Positions 54,590-63,528 of a stretch of 64,000 nucleotides of DNA are shown here, piece after piece. The translations under genes and the position numbers were made by a program. The notes under the pieces were generated by a model that worked only from the letters and a program-made list of their open reading frames with translations, was not told where the DNA came from and made no database searches. How positions within the stretch are numbered: the stretch's first letter is position 1; each line of letters starts with the position of its first letter. This DNA is from Legionellaceae bacterium (lineage in GTDB: Bacteria; Pseudomonadota; Gammaproteobacteria; Legionellales; Legionellaceae): positions 1 through 64,000 of the forward strand of contig JARGPP010000013.1 in NCBI GenBank assembly GCA_029210085.1. The letters run 5' to 3'.

Positions 54590-55969
54590 ATGGAAGCAAA
54601 AGGATATTTGCTCAGTTCAAGAAAGCTTGATTCGTTAGATTCAAGGCTTATCCAAGTGAAAACCATAGATCAATTACCTGAAGAGGGTTGTCTTTTAGTT
54701 ATTTTTGACTTTGATGGCGACACAGCAGGTGATGATTTACGAAGGTTACGCCAAAATCCTGTATATCGTTACACAGCTTTTTATGCATGGGATAATGTTC
54801 CTGATGGGTATGAGCCTTTATTTGAGGGCGCCTTTGATGAGCAAGCTTATGATGAAGCCAAGCAAATCAATGATCGTATAGATGTTTGTGAACAGAATGA
54901 TGGAGCGCATACAGAAAGACAAGATATTAATGTATTTATTTGTCGCTATTTGTTCTCACGAAAAAAAATACAATTACTGCCACAAATCACCTGTCATAAT
55001 CCATATGGATTTATTTATCCGCTCGTTCAGGCCCTCAGCACAGGAGGTAGTGCAAATGAACATTGGTACGTTTTAAATAGCTTAGTTAAGCGAGAATATC
55101 TGGAAGTTGTTGAAGCAATCAATGAATTACAAGTGTGCCCTAAATGTGAAGGAGGGTTGCTTAACTTTAAAAATTGCTGTCCCAACTGTGAATCGGTTGA
55201 TTTACACGTTGAGCCTTTTGTACATTGTTTTAGCTGTGGAAATATTGGTCCTGTTAAAGAGTTCATGAGTCATCAAGAGCTGGTATGTAGTCGTTGTCAG
55301 ACGACACTCAAGCATATTGGAATTGACTATGATAAGCCACTTGAAGATAAAATTTGTGAAAAATGTCAGCATCGTTTTTTTGAACCCAATACACTGTGTG
55401 TTTGTCTTGTGTGTGATGATGTAGGTAAACCTGAGGGGTTAAAAACAAGAAAGCTGAATGCATTTCAACTAACACAAAAAGGAAGAGAATTTGCTAAAAA
55501 TCAACTTCAGAAGTTGGCGCTTGATTTGGGTGCATTTTTTGAGTTGATTAACTTTAATTTATGGGAACTGATTGTTCAGTGGCAAATACGTGTTTCTCAA
55601 AGGCACTCAGAAGTTGAGTTTGTTGCGGGTGTTATTTTTGTCGAGAATATTAATGAGTTGATTGAAGAAATTGGCTTTTTAAAAACAGAACAGCAGTTGG
55701 TCTTGTTTTATGAAAATGCAAGGAGTTTGTTTAGAAAAACAGACCTGATTAGTGTTGAAGATGATAAGTTATATTGTTTATTGACGATGACAAATCTCTC
55801 GCATATCCAAGTAATTCAGGAACGCATTGAGCATTTTGATAAAAATGCATCACCCAATGATCCCATTTTAAAAATTAAGTTTGGTTTTTTAGCGTCGACT
55901 GAAATTCTTGAAAATGAACTGGATAAAGATTTATTAATCAATGAGATGCTTAATCGGGTTAATATATGA
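54590..55969 (+). CDS. TackOD1-like zinc-ribbon regulator with degenerate GGDEF-like tail
   Basis: 459 residues. Residues 30-95 look like a degenerate receiver (CLLVIFDFDGD). Residues 180-280 hold many CxxC knuckles (CPKC 183-186, CCPNC 196-200, CFSC 213-216, CSRC 233-236, CEKC 256-259, CVCLVC 270-275), the layout of the TackOD1 zinc-binding domain. Residues 340-435 have the fold pattern of a GGDEF domain (ENARSLFRKTDLISVEDDKL, then QVIQERIEHF and KIKFGFLAS), but the GGDEF signature is replaced by DDKLY, so it should not make c-di-GMP. Overlap with the glycosyltransferase start (ATGA) points to control of polysaccharide synthesis. Start chosen at 54590 (AAGGA). Confidence 0.7.
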   Translation: MEAKGYLLSSRKLDSLDSRLIQVKTIDQLPEEGCLLVIFDFDGDTAGDDLRRLRQNPVYRYTAFYAWDNVPDGYEPLFEGAFDEQAYDEAKQINDRIDVCEQNDGAHTERQDINVFICRYLFSRKKIQLLPQITCHNPYGFIYPLVQALSTGGSANEHWYVLNSLVKREYLEVVEAINELQVCPKCEGGLLNFKNCCPNCESVDLHVEPFVHCFSCGNIGPVKEFMSHQELVCSRCQTTLKHIGIDYDKPLEDKICEKCQHRFFEPNTLCVCLVCDDVGKPEGLKTRKLNAFQLTQKGREFAKNQLQKLALDLGAFFELINFNLWELIVQWQIRVSQRHSEVEFVAGVIFVENINELIEEIGFLKTEQQLVLFYENARSLFRKTDLISVEDDKLYCLLTMTNLSHIQVIQERIEHFDKNASPNDPILKIKFGFLASTEILENELDKDLLINEMLNRVNI

Positions 55970-57306
55970 TTGAGTTTTTGGCTGATGCATATTATGGCGT
56001 TGCATTTTATGTGCTTTCAGTGGTTAAGTCGGGTCGAGTTATTAATATCTTTCTTTATTATTTTCCGTTTGTACTTATTTTAGAGATGCCATTTTATATG
56101 TTTACGGTGGCTTATAGTATTCGAGGCTGGCTTATTTTACATAAACAAAAAGGGTTGAAGTTTGTGTATACCCCAATGGCAACAATTATTGTAAGTGCTT
56201 ATGGCGAGACGTACGATGAACTGTTACTGACTTATCAGTCTATTAATGAGCAACTTTATGATGGTGTGATTCAAACACTGATTGTTGTTGATAATGCATT
56301 AGAAAATAAAAAAACAGAAAAAATGGCTAAAAATTTAGCTGAAAAATTTGATAATGGTTTAACACGTCAGTTTCGTGTTATTTCTAAAATGTCTCGGGGT
56401 GGGCTCGCAAATTCTAGAAATTTAGGACTAAGATTCACGAAAGGTGAGTTTGTTGTGTGTATGGACGCGGATACTTCGATGGATAACACAACCATTGCAC
56501 ATACAGCCAAGCACTTTAGAGATCCCCATGTGATTGCTGTATCAGGTGCTGTGCGTATTCGAAATCAATTCGACTCAGTGACAACCATTATGCAGTCGAT
56601 TGAATATATGCTGAGCATTCAGTTCGGGCGTTTGGGGTTAACAGAGCTTGGCGTTGTTAATAATATTTCAGGCGCATTTGGTATTTTTAGAACTTCATTT
56701 GTGCGACAAATTGGTGGGTGGTTAAATGGTACAGCTGAAGATTTAGACATGACATTGCGCATGCATGTTTACTTAAGTCGCTATCCTTGGCTGAAAGTGA
56801 TTCATGAGCCTTTCTCTATTGCGTGGACTGCAGGGCCTGCAACGTTTCGAGAGCTGATGAAGCAACGTCTGCGTTGGGATGGTGATTTGTACTATATCTA
56901 TATCAGGCGCCACTGGCGCTTTTTTAGCAGTCGATTGATTTCATTTAAAAAGCTGTTTTTTATTGCTTGGTATGGGTTATATTTTCAGTTGGTTTTGCCA
57001 TGTGTCGTGATTTGTTATTTGTTTTTTATTGCGATTAAATTTTCTTACCATGCCATTATAGCCATGTTCGTTATGCTTTATTTTTATTATTTAATCATTA
57101 CTTTTGCGATGTTTTTTTTGTTTTTATTATTGGTTTCAGAGCGCCCCAAAGATGATAGTCGTTTTATTAAATGGTTGTTTATTAATCCAATATATAACAT
57201 GACAATACGAGTAACAGCATTTTTCTTTGTGATGAATGAGATTTTATTTAAAGGACATAAAGATTCGTCGATGGCGCCTTGGTGGGTGCTTCGGAAAACA
57301 AAATAA
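55966..57306 (+). CDS. Processive family 2 glycosyltransferase (polysaccharide synthase)
   Basis: 446 residues, inner membrane. N-terminal helices (about 10-55), a cytosolic GT-A domain and C-terminal helices (about 325-430). Catalytic motifs: Asp-x-Asp in VCMDADTSMD (Asp167, Asp169), the base in GTAEDLDMTLR (Asp259), and QRLRWDGD (300-307), the Q-x-x-R-W element of processive enzymes such as cellulose, chitin and hyaluronan synthases. There is no PilZ domain, in contrast with BcsA. Partner of the HlyD-like protein downstream. The sugar used is not predictable; the epimerase suggests a UDP-hexose. Confidence 0.88.
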   Translation: MIEFLADAYYGVAFYVLSVVKSGRVINIFLYYFPFVLILEMPFYMFTVAYSIRGWLILHKQKGLKFVYTPMATIIVSAYGETYDELLLTYQSINEQLYDGVIQTLIVVDNALENKKTEKMAKNLAEKFDNGLTRQFRVISKMSRGGLANSRNLGLRFTKGEFVVCMDADTSMDNTTIAHTAKHFRDPHVIAVSGAVRIRNQFDSVTTIMQSIEYMLSIQFGRLGLTELGVVNNISGAFGIFRTSFVRQIGGWLNGTAEDLDMTLRMHVYLSRYPWLKVIHEPFSIAWTAGPATFRELMKQRLRWDGDLYYIYIRRHWRFFSSRLISFKKLFFIAWYGLYFQLVLPCVVICYLFFIAIKFSYHAIIAMFVMLYFYYLIITFAMFFLFLLLVSERPKDDSRFIKWLFINPIYNMTIRVTAFFFVMNEILFKGHKDSSMAPWWVLRKTK

Positions 57307-57320
57307 ATTAGGTGTAAATC

Positions 57321-58358
57321 ATGGGCATTAATTTAAACCCAAGAAAATTAGATGAAAAAACCACGGTGAAAGATTACGGCCAAGGCAAACGTACGCCACC
57401 CAAATTGCGGTGGTTTCTAGTGGTGGCTTTAGTCAGTATTCCGTTACTCTATTTGTTCTATATGTTGCTTGATGAAACAGTTTTGGCTGATTTTCAAGGT
57501 GTTGTGGTGTTTGATACCGTTAAAATTAGAGCACCAGATGCAGGATATGTTGAAACCCTTTATGTGAAAGAAGGAGAGCATATTAAACAAGGGGACGTAT
57601 TACTTCAGTTTAAATCACCTCAGTTAAATACAGAGCTTGTTTATTTAAGGCAAGAAAAAAAACGTATTGATGAGCAAATAAATAATATTAATCGAAAATC
57701 AACGGAGTCATTAAAAGAGCATTTAGAGACTTTAAAAAAAGATGTGTTGTCGAGCCAGTTGGTGTACAACAAATTTTTAAAATATTACCGAGCAAAAGGT
57801 CATATTGCGGCAATGGATTTGGAACAGGCGCGTAAAAATGTCATTGCAGCCAAAGAAGCTTATTCGCAGCTTAAACACCAAATTAAGCAAGTTGTTTTAG
57901 AAAATAATTTGATGATTGAGGTGAACTATAAGCGTCAAATAGAAGAGGTGAATAATAAGATTCGTCAAGCAGAGCTTAAAAAAGAGTATTTTTTACTTAA
58001 ATCTCCAGCAAACGGTGCAGTAAAGCAAATTGATATTCATCCGGGTGAATTTTTGCCTGGAGGTCAAGATATCATGGATATTGTGACTAAAAATAATTTA
58101 CATGTGGTGGCTTTTATTGATCCTAAAGAAGCGGAAGAAGTACAGCCCGGCATCACGGTCACCATGAAGTTTCCTGATAGATTTAAAGCAAAAGGTGAAG
58201 TAATTAATGTCCCTAATTATGCAGATAAAACGCCACTGAGCTTTCAGAACCCATTAGCCACACGTGAAAATAAATTGATTGCCATTATTACATTTAAAAA
58301 AGAGTTGCCTAAAAAATACCGTGTTTTTGGATTGCCTGTAGAAGTGAGTCTAGACTAA
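57321..58358 (+). CDS. HlyD/Alg44-like membrane-fusion protein
   Basis: 345 residues. A cytosolic N-terminus of about 28 residues, one membrane helix (about 30-50), a biotinyl-lipoyl-like half-motif (APDAGYVETLYVKEGEHIKQ at about 72-91), a coiled-coil hairpin (about 105-215) and a second half-motif (LKSPANGAVKQIDIHPGEF), then a beta-barrel domain. This is the periplasmic adaptor layout. Next to a synthase it should help move polymer through the periplasm, as Alg44 does for alginate. No PilZ domain is visible. Confidence 0.88.
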   Translation: MGINLNPRKLDEKTTVKDYGQGKRTPPKLRWFLVVALVSIPLLYLFYMLLDETVLADFQGVVVFDTVKIRAPDAGYVETLYVKEGEHIKQGDVLLQFKSPQLNTELVYLRQEKKRIDEQINNINRKSTESLKEHLETLKKDVLSSQLVYNKFLKYYRAKGHIAAMDLEQARKNVIAAKEAYSQLKHQIKQVVLENNLMIEVNYKRQIEEVNNKIRQAELKKEYFLLKSPANGAVKQIDIHPGEFLPGGQDIMDIVTKNNLHVVAFIDPKEAEEVQPGITVTMKFPDRFKAKGEVINVPNYADKTPLSFQNPLATRENKLIAIITFKKELPKKYRVFGLPVEVSLD

Positions 58359-58389
58359 TCAAAAGTGGTAATGAATAAGGAGATAAAAA

Positions 58390-59388
58390 ATGCGTCTGCT
58401 TGTGACCGGTGCTTTAGGATATATTGGAAGCCATTTTTGTTTTAGAGCCTTAGAGCAAGGGCATGAGTTATTATTGATTGATAATGCAGTGAGTGATGTT
58501 TCAAAAATAATGCTGGATGCGATTATTAGCCATGCCAAGCAGCCTGGAAGGGTTCAGTTTTTTCATATTGATGTGCGTGAAAGAGCAGCATTACATTTGT
58601 TTTTTAAAGATAATCCCAAAATTGATGGCGTGATTCATTTCGCAGCACTTAAAAATGCTTCGGGCTCACTCAATGAGCCTTTTGAGTATTATCATAATAA
58701 TGTCAGTGGAAGTCTGAATGTATTTGATTTGGCTTATCAAGCAGGCATACATAAAATTGTTTTTTCATCGACAGCAGCTGTTTATTCACCTGATGCAAAG
58801 CAGCCCTGTCTCGAAAGCAGTGAAATTAAACCGGTCACACCCTATGGCCAGAGTAAATATATGGCTGAAGTGATGTTATCAGGTGCTGTATTTGCATACC
58901 CTCAATTAAAAGCAGTGGCTTTACGCTATTTTAATGTAGCAGGGGCGGATAGTTCGGGTGCACTGACATCCATTTTACTGGCCGATAAAGATGCGAGCTT
59001 ATTATCAGCTATTTTAAAAGTCGCACGTGGCCAAAAAGATAATTTATCTGTATACGGTCAGGGTTATGAAACACGTGATGGAACTGCGATTCGAGATTAT
59101 ATTCATGTCCTAGATTTAGTGCAGGCGCATCTTGATGCATTAAGTTTTATGGAGACTAACGATGGTTTTCATGTATTTAATCTAGGGAATGGTGAAGGAT
59201 ACACCGTACTTGAAATGGTTGAACGATTTGAGGCAGTGAACCGTGTTAAGGTGCCTATGCAGCATGAACCAAGACGTCCAGGTGATTTGGAAGCTGTGTA
59301 TGCTAATGCTGAACGCGCTTTCAGTCAGTTAAGGTGGAAACCCACACGTAATTTGGACCGAATTGTGGGTGATGTTTGGGTTAAATAA
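58390..59388 (+). CDS. galE: UDP-glucose 4-epimerase
   Basis: 332 residues, extended SDR family. NAD site GALGYIGSHF, catalytic Ser in IVFSSTAAVY and YGQSKYMAE (Tyr-x3-Lys), ALRYFNVAGAD and RDYIHVLDLVQAHLDAL. It interconverts UDP-glucose and UDP-galactose (or the N-acetyl forms), supplying precursor for the synthase two genes upstream. AAGGAG precedes the ATG. It is the last gene of the operon, followed by a hairpin terminator. Confidence 0.92.
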   Translation: MRLLVTGALGYIGSHFCFRALEQGHELLLIDNAVSDVSKIMLDAIISHAKQPGRVQFFHIDVRERAALHLFFKDNPKIDGVIHFAALKNASGSLNEPFEYYHNNVSGSLNVFDLAYQAGIHKIVFSSTAAVYSPDAKQPCLESSEIKPVTPYGQSKYMAEVMLSGAVFAYPQLKAVALRYFNVAGADSSGALTSILLADKDASLLSAILKVARGQKDNLSVYGQGYETRDGTAIRDYIHVLDLVQAHLDALSFMETNDGFHVFNLGNGEGYTVLEMVERFEAVNRVKVPMQHEPRRPGDLEAVYANAERAFSQLRWKPTRNLDRIVGDVWVK

Positions 59389-59391
59389 AGC

Positions 59392-59408
59392 AAACTGTCA
59401 CAGTTTTT
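59392..59408 (+). terminator. Terminator of the exopolysaccharide operon
   Basis: AAACTG (59392-59397) pairs with CAGTTT (59401-59406) around TCA, and the T-run continues to 59408. It begins four bases after the galE stop. Confidence 0.5.
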
Positions 59409-59548
59409 GATTATATAACCTGAGATCTTCTTAATCTATACCCATCGTCCATGGAGTTGCGAAATTGCCAGTTCTTTTAGATATTGAAAAAGCAGTTTAA
59501 ATCTTAAGAGAATGAAAAATATAAGGGTGTTTAAAAGCCTGAAGATAC

Positions 59549-59604
59549 CCCCTCTCCCTCAGCGGGGAACACATAAAAACTGAGCTTAAGGTAAGGGAGA
59601 GGGG
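59549..59604. repeat. 11-bp inverted repeat flanking a DUF559 relic
   Basis: CCCCTCTCCCT at 59549-59559 is the exact inverse of AGGGAGAGGGG at 59594-59604. Its right arm encodes the last codons and stop of the DUF559 relic. Palindromes of this kind often accompany DUF559 genes. The gap 59389-59794 contains only the terminator, this repeat, the relic and the palindrome at 59769. Confidence 0.5.
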
Positions 59605-59774
59605 CGATGAATATCTGTTAAAACAGCTTCTGTAGATTGTAAAACTACATGATTCCAAAACCGAAGTACTCGAAAACCACGGGCTTCTAATACGACTATT
59701 CGTTGATTATCTTGGCCTTGGTCGATTAAATGTTGTACACCATCAAGCGCTATAATGAGCCGTTTTTTAATCAA
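59586..59774 (-). pseudogene. DUF559 (restriction-endonuclease-like) C-terminal relic
   Basis: The frame reads LIIALDGVQHLIDQG, then VVLEARGFRVLRFWNHVVLQ and STEAVLTDI. This is the second half of DUF559 proteins, related to very-short-patch endonucleases; the first half (about 55 residues with the catalytic Asp region) is absent, and only a TTG could start it. It begins beside the palindrome at 59769. Confidence 0.7.
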
Positions 59775-59795
59775 TGGGATCAGACCCCATTGATT
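59769..59795. repeat. REP-like palindrome at the trhO 3' end
   Basis: AATCAATGGG (59769-59778) pairs exactly with CCCATTGATT (59786-59795). The GGGGTCTGA-type centre on the minus strand resembles palindromes associated with REP elements. A similar unit is at 35801. It may also terminate trhO. Confidence 0.5.
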
Positions 59796-60493
59796 TAAAC
59801 AACAGTTCGCTCATCAAATACAAAGCATTCACCTTCCCAGTAAGACTTATCAGCTGGCATTTTATCGATGTAGTTTAAAATACCGCCATCGAGTTGGTAT
59901 ACTTCTTCAAAACCTAAACTTTGAAAGTAAGCAGTTGATTTTTCACAACGAATGCCACCAGTACAATAGGTTGCTAGTTTTGTTTTCTTTTTATCGAGCA
60001 GGTTTTTTTGAATATATTCAGGAAAATCACGAAAGGTTTTGATATCAGGATCAACAGCATTTTTGAATTTTCCTAGAGCGAATTCGTAATCATTGCGTGT
60101 ATCAAGTACTAGCACATTGGGGTCTTCTAAGAGGGTGTTCCATTCGTTAGGAGATAGGTGAGTTTCTTTGGTTTTAAGGGCTGTAATACCTGGTACGCCA
60201 AGGGTTACAATTTCTTCGCGTAATTTCACCTTTCTGCGTTCAAACGGCATAATATTGGTGTAATTTTCTCTAAATTTTAATTGGGAAAAGCGTGGATCAG
60301 CTGTTAAAAACGCGTAAAAATCTTGAATGTTTTCAGGGGTTCCTGCAAAGCCTGCATTCAAACCCTCTGAAGCCAAAATAAAAGTGCCAAGAATGTCATG
60401 GCGTTTCATAGCTTTTAAAAAAATAGATTTTAGGGCGTCGAGTTTTTCGAGTGGTGTAAATAAGTAGCAGGATGCGACGGTGTAAGCGTGCAT
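59795..60493 (-). CDS. trhO: tRNA uridine(34) hydroxylase, rhodanese-like
   Basis: 232 residues, the short form of the YceA/TrhO family (E. coli: about 350). An N-terminal alpha/beta domain (KAMKRHDILGTFILASEGLN) precedes a rhodanese domain with VLDTRNDYEFALGKFKNA and the catalytic loop TYCTGGIRCEKSTAYF. TrhO hydroxylates U34 of certain tRNAs. C-terminal extension of the long form is absent, as in many gammaproteobacterial homologs. Confidence 0.93.
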   Translation of the reverse strand: MHAYTVASCYLFTPLEKLDALKSIFLKAMKRHDILGTFILASEGLNAGFAGTPENIQDFYAFLTADPRFSQLKFRENYTNIMPFERRKVKLREEIVTLGVPGITALKTKETHLSPNEWNTLLEDPNVLVLDTRNDYEFALGKFKNAVDPDIKTFRDFPEYIQKNLLDKKKTKLATYCTGGIRCEKSTAYFQSLGFEEVYQLDGGILNYIDKMPADKSYWEGECFVFDERTVV

Positions 60494-60580
60494 GATTTAT
60501 CTCCTAACGTGACTATATTACTTAATTAAGTACAGTAATATAGCATAAGTAGCTGCATTAAAGTTAGATTTTTAGATAAT

Positions 60581-61951
60581 TTAACAGGGGTTTTGTTCTA
60601 AAAAGTCAGTTTCAGCTGAGTCTGTTTCAGCGCCATTTATCCATGAATGGATGCTATTATCGAGTCGGTCGCAGCACTCTTTAAAGAATTGCACAGGCCC
60701 TAAAAGACCCTGGTAACCATGTGCGGTTGACTGAAGAAGAAAAGCTGAAATCACAAGAGAAGCTGCAATGGCAGCTACTGGCGGGAAAAAAGCCGAAACA
60801 CATAAAAAAGGGCTTAAGCAAATGAGCGTGTCTAACAGCAGCATATGCAGCACATAAAATCCAACGGCCATTTCTTCAATGGCGCTACTATGCTCTGTAT
60901 ATACACAACCTGTTTCTAATGCAAACCATATATCAGAGAAAGAAAATCCAGGTAATTTTTTATCTGTAGGCTTATACTCCATTTCATGCAATTGATAGCT
61001 TGTAAAATCGAGTGTTTTCGCCATGGTGGCATGAAGCTCGATAAAGTCTGTTTCTGTTTTTAAACAAAAAGCACCTAAGTTAGGATCCATGTACCATATT
61101 TCTTGTTGTGCATCATCATTGGTATGAACCCGTAAATAACAGGCATGAGCACCTCTTAAACCATATAAAGTGAGCATAATATCTTTTGATGCATTTTTTT
61201 GTGCATATTTTAAAATCTCTTGTGCTTGATATTCTTTGTTTGGACAAAAGTGCCTTCGAGTGAGTAGACGTTTTTTCACAGTGCGTTGATCTAAAGCTTG
61301 GTGGTGTTGATTAACCTGAGCATTGAAGACCTCTCGCGTTATTGTAATACGAGGGGCTTGGCTATTAAAGTAGGGTGACATTGCGTGGTTAGCCATTAAT
61401 GAGGTGATGCCATAACAAGCACCACCTAAGTTACCTAGTGGTTCTTTAGCCTGCTGAATATCAGCTATTTTGTATTTTGGGCTTTGATATTTGTGTAAAA
61501 TGCGGGTGCTTTTTGTAATTTTAGGCGTACCTAAAGGTTTTATATTGAGTGTAATGTGATGCAATTTTGCTTTTTCCTTGAGTCTATTACATTCAGCGTT
61601 TGTCGGGTTTGACAGATTATTTTTTTCTTGTTTGAAAATGATTACACCCAATATTTCATACATCTTTTTTAATTCAGCTAAATGAGTTGGAGACTTATTG
61701 TGAATATACGTCCACATTTCAGGGAGGCAATCGTCGAGTAACGTCGCTAGATGTGAACTATCTTTTGTCTTAATATATTCAGTTTCTTGGATTAAGCGAG
61801 CTTTAAGTTTTTCAAAATATTCAATTTCTTCTTGTATGTGGACTGGGTGCTTGGGTGTAAAAAAAACATTTGAGTTGCCCGCGGCATTTCCTTGCTTTTG
61901 CAAAGCGGTCAGTGTGGCTTCAATGATATCTATACATTCAAATAGGCTCAT
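60581..61951 (-). CDS. C58/YopT-like cysteine-protease candidate with C-terminal membrane segments
   Basis: 456 residues. The helical N-terminal part (1-165) is followed by a possible papain-like catalytic domain: Cys179 in NLGGACYGITSLMANHAM, His269 in GLRGAHACYLRV and Asp289 in WYMDPNLGAFCL. The order Cys-His-Asp, with GxCxGxS and DPNxGxF, is that of the YopT/AvrPphB (C58) family of injected proteases. Two hydrophobic segments at about 363-408 (LHMLLLDTLICLSPFLCV and onward) would anchor it. The tail is acidic. A translocated effector is likely by analogy. The assignment rests on three short motifs and needs a profile search to confirm. Confidence 0.6.
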   Translation of the reverse strand: MSLFECIDIIEATLTALQKQGNAAGNSNVFFTPKHPVHIQEEIEYFEKLKARLIQETEYIKTKDSSHLATLLDDCLPEMWTYIHNKSPTHLAELKKMYEILGVIIFKQEKNNLSNPTNAECNRLKEKAKLHHITLNIKPLGTPKITKSTRILHKYQSPKYKIADIQQAKEPLGNLGGACYGITSLMANHAMSPYFNSQAPRITITREVFNAQVNQHHQALDQRTVKKRLLTRRHFCPNKEYQAQEILKYAQKNASKDIMLTLYGLRGAHACYLRVHTNDDAQQEIWYMDPNLGAFCLKTETDFIELHATMAKTLDFTSYQLHEMEYKPTDKKLPGFSFSDIWFALETGCVYTEHSSAIEEMAVGFYVLHMLLLDTLICLSPFLCVSAFFPPVAAIAASLVISAFLLQSTAHGYQGLLGPVQFFKECCDRLDNSIHSWINGAETDSAETDFLEQNPC

Positions 61952-62102
61952 TTATTATAAACTCAAATTTGTCTTCCAATAAGTATTCACTAGCTAATTT
62001 CTTTATTTTATCATATTGTTTTATTTTTATCCATAAATTAAGTCGTCAAGTAGCGTTTTAGTAGGATATACTGAACTTTAAAAATTCATTTTGAGGATGA
62101 GT

Positions 62103-63107
62103 ATGTACGGTGTTTTTTTATGGGTAACCGGTTTTTTTAGTTCGGAGTGGATACATGGACTTACGCTTAGATTACTGGGTGTTATGCCTAACTTTTGTTT
62201 TAAAACACCTAAAGAAACCCCTATAAAAGCGATGGGAATGGTATTTAAACATCCTGTCGGATTGGCCGCAGGATTTGATAAAGACGGCCGGTATCTAAAA
62301 GCGTTTTCAAAACTTGGGCTTTCGAGCGTTGAGCTTGGAACCGTGACACCCAAGCCACAATCAGGCAATCCAAAACCACGTCTTTTTCGAGTGCCACAAT
62401 TATATGCGTTGATTAATAGAATGGGATTTAATAACGAGGGTGTTGATGCATTGGTCGAGCGCATTAAAAAATCAACATTTGATGGGGTGCTTGGCATTAG
62501 TATTGGCCCAAACAAAGAGACCTTGGAGCGGCGTGTCTGGTTAGATTATGAGTATTGTTTAAAGCAAGTCTATTTATATGCAGACTATATTGCGATTAAT
62601 ATCTCCTCACCGAATACGCCAGGACTCCGGGCATTACATCATAAAACAGCATTTTCTGAATTGATAAGAGCGCTTGTTCATGCCCGGGGTGCTTTAATAG
62701 CCGAGCATGACCGTTATGTGCCTATTGTGGTTAAAGTCTCACCTGACGAATCAGATGAAGCTATTCAAGGTATGGCGAACACTTTAGTCTCTGCTGGACT
62801 AGACGGCATGATTTTAACAAATACAACGCTTTCGAGAGAGGGATTACAGCAGTTGCCTGTATCAAGAGAATTAGGTGGATTAAGTGGTAGACCGCTTGCA
62901 AAGCGAGCGATACAGTGTTTAAGGCTTGTCAAAGAAGTGGTCGGAGATAATTTAGTGCTGATTGCATCAGGAGGTATTGATAGCCCAGAGGAAGCAGTGG
63001 CGCGTATTAACGCAGGTGCATCGTTTGTACAGTTATATTCAGGTCTTGTATATCAAGGACCGCGTTTGGTCGCAGATATTGCTAACGCTTATTCGAGTTT
63101 GAACTAG
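62103..63107 (+). CDS. pyrD: Dihydroorotate dehydrogenase (quinone), class 2
   Basis: 334 residues from the ATG at 62103, with GAGG eight bases before and a start (MYGVF) like the family's MYYP; ATG 62097 and TTG 62091 are in frame. It oxidises dihydroorotate with quinone in pyrimidine synthesis. Motifs: GLAAGFDKDGR, AINISSPNTPGLR with the catalytic Ser, VVKVSPDE, ILTNTTLSREG, IASGGIDSPEEA and VQLYSGLVYQGP. The amphipathic N-terminal helices for membrane contact are present. Confidence 0.95.
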   Translation: MYGVFLWVTGFFSSEWIHGLTLRLLGVMPNFCFKTPKETPIKAMGMVFKHPVGLAAGFDKDGRYLKAFSKLGLSSVELGTVTPKPQSGNPKPRLFRVPQLYALINRMGFNNEGVDALVERIKKSTFDGVLGISIGPNKETLERRVWLDYEYCLKQVYLYADYIAINISSPNTPGLRALHHKTAFSELIRALVHARGALIAEHDRYVPIVVKVSPDESDEAIQGMANTLVSAGLDGMILTNTTLSREGLQQLPVSRELGGLSGRPLAKRAIQCLRLVKEVVGDNLVLIASGGIDSPEEAVARINAGASFVQLYSGLVYQGPRLVADIANAYSSLN

Positions 63108-63336
63108 CTTCATATTGCTCTTCATGGGTGACTTGCAGCATAAGTTCGAATTTCATGATGGCACTTTTTGTGCTGGGATGGCTCGGTTGCTCGTTGAGCT
63201 TGCTCAAGATTTCTTCTATTTTTTCAATGCGTTCAACATGTTTTTCATGAGGAATTTTGTATAAATCATCAACCTCATGGCTAATATCGGGCCTTTTTTT
63301 AATGGCTTCAAAAAAAGAATAAGTCATTTTAGACAT
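63082..63336 (-). CDS. Small hypothetical protein
   Basis: 84 residues, unrecognised. Charged and helical, with HEKHVERIEKIEEILSKLN in the middle and a Ser/Asn-rich tail. No signal peptide or membrane segment. Its 3' end overlaps the 3' end of pyrD by 26 bases in convergent orientation. Weak ribosome binding site. Confidence 0.5.
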   Translation of the reverse strand: MSKMTYSFFEAIKKRPDISHEVDDLYKIPHEKHVERIEKIEEILSKLNEQPSHPSTKSAIMKFELMLQVTHEEQYEASSNSNKR

Positions 63337-63528
63337 TACAAAAACTCACTGTGAATATCATTGATAAAAGTAAGTATAGACAGGTTTTGTGATTGTTTTA
63401 GGAAAACCTTTGGAAAAATTGGCTTAATCACATCTGATTCGTGTATAATCCGCGCTTATTAGGGATTTTTAAGTTGTTTGTAAGCTTTGAGTCAAATTTA
63501 TTTTTAACATTTAAGGCGTGGAGTCAGT

